A DNA stretch of 6,014 nucleotides. It comes from Flavobacteriales bacterium (lineage in GTDB: Bacteria > Bacteroidota > Bacteroidia > Flavobacteriales_D > Crocinitomicaceae). Location of the stretch: assembly GCA_947461185.1 (NCBI GenBank), contig CANHJY010000128.1, positions 1 through 6,014 on the forward strand, in the 5' to 3' direction. Made by a program: the position numbers and the translations under genes. The stretch's first letter is position 1, and each line of letters opens with the position of its first letter. Below the pieces are notes generated by a model. The model saw only the letters and a program-made list of their open reading frames with translations, was not told the DNA's origin and searched no databases. Shown piece after piece: positions 5,865 through 6,014 of this stretch.

Positions 5865-6014
5865 TTGAAAAACAAAAAACAAAAAATTGAAAAACCAACA
5901 ACAAAGGAATTACAGGAAATAACAGGTGGAGAAATGAATCAAGAAAATGCTCAACTGCTGCTAGAGCAAATCGAAGAACTTTGTTTAATTATTATTGATC
6001 ACTATGCAAATGGA
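5865..6014 (+). CDS. Hypothetical protein, 3'-truncated, possible double-glycine leader at N-terminus
   Basis: Fifty codons are open to the window end. An in-frame TAA at 5859-5861 sits just upstream, so the start is TTG 5865 (with a good ribosome-binding site) or ATG 5934. From TTG the first 22 residues are basic then amphipathic and end in TTKELQEITGG, like the leader of double-glycine secreted peptides (E-L-x-x-I-x-G-G), which would be cut after Gly22. From ATG the protein would begin MNQENAQLLLEQIEELCLII, a helix with a hydrophobic end. The bases encoding Gly21-Gly22 (GGTGGA) also form the ribosome-binding site for that ATG, so the leader could be a coincidence. The frame lies 65 bases after the MerR-type gene on the same strand and may be co-transcribed with it. 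No family is recognised, and the missing 3' end prevents a firm call. Confidence 0.5.
   Translation, partial: MKNKKQKIEKPTTKELQEITGGEMNQENAQLLLEQIEELCLIIIDHYANG

Noticed and set aside
5145..5904. Three minus-strand frames under the MerR-type gene
   Set aside because: They are antisense to a well-supported coding region with recognisable domains, and no separate start signals are visible.

Overview
The window looks like chromosomal or mobile-element DNA from a member of the Bacteroidota, probably Flavobacteriia-like. The grounds are high A+T throughout, signal peptides ending in the Bacteroidota style (VA|Q, FS|Q), few Shine-Dalgarno sites, and TAnnTTTG-type -7 boxes in the one clear intergenic promoter region. 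No rRNA, tRNA, CRISPR array, insertion sequence or transposase is visible. The species cannot be named from the sequence.

Region 1 (1-4007, + strand) is a tightly packed operon of three genes separated by 2 and 3 bases. The first gene enters the window already open. It and the second gene are diverged paralogs: a helical or coiled middle followed by a C-terminal beta-rich domain that looks like a small outer-membrane barrel. The third gene encodes a secreted papain-like cysteine peptidase with a complete Gln-Cys-His-Asn active site, followed by a DUF1036-like module and a beta-rich tail. All three should act in the cell envelope. Their packing suggests a common job, but the substrate is unknown.

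Region 2 (4028-4810, - strand) is a cassette of three small overlapping genes: a 139-aa protein with a degenerate zinc-finger-like N-terminus, then two single-span membrane proteins of 74 and 53 aa. The genes overlap by 4 and 20 bases. The 53-aa gene is short and easily overlooked. The cassette converges tail-to-tail on the peptidase gene with only 20 bases between stop codons.

Region 3 (4811-6014) starts with a 62-base divergent intergenic region built around a perfect 18-base palindrome that carries a TATATTTG box on each strand. A 308-aa MerR-type regulator is transcribed rightward from it. It has an N-terminal extension, a MerR helix-turn-helix, a central domain and two tandem copies of a short helix-strand-strand module. 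It probably controls both itself and the small-gene cassette. A last, 3'-truncated reading frame begins about 65 bases later with a good ribosome-binding site, and its first 22 codons resemble a double-glycine leader.

The small-gene cassette plus divergent regulator has the layout of an accessory or mobile module (a small prophage or integrated element is possible) lying beside an envelope-protease operon. No integrase, replication or capsid gene is present to prove that.
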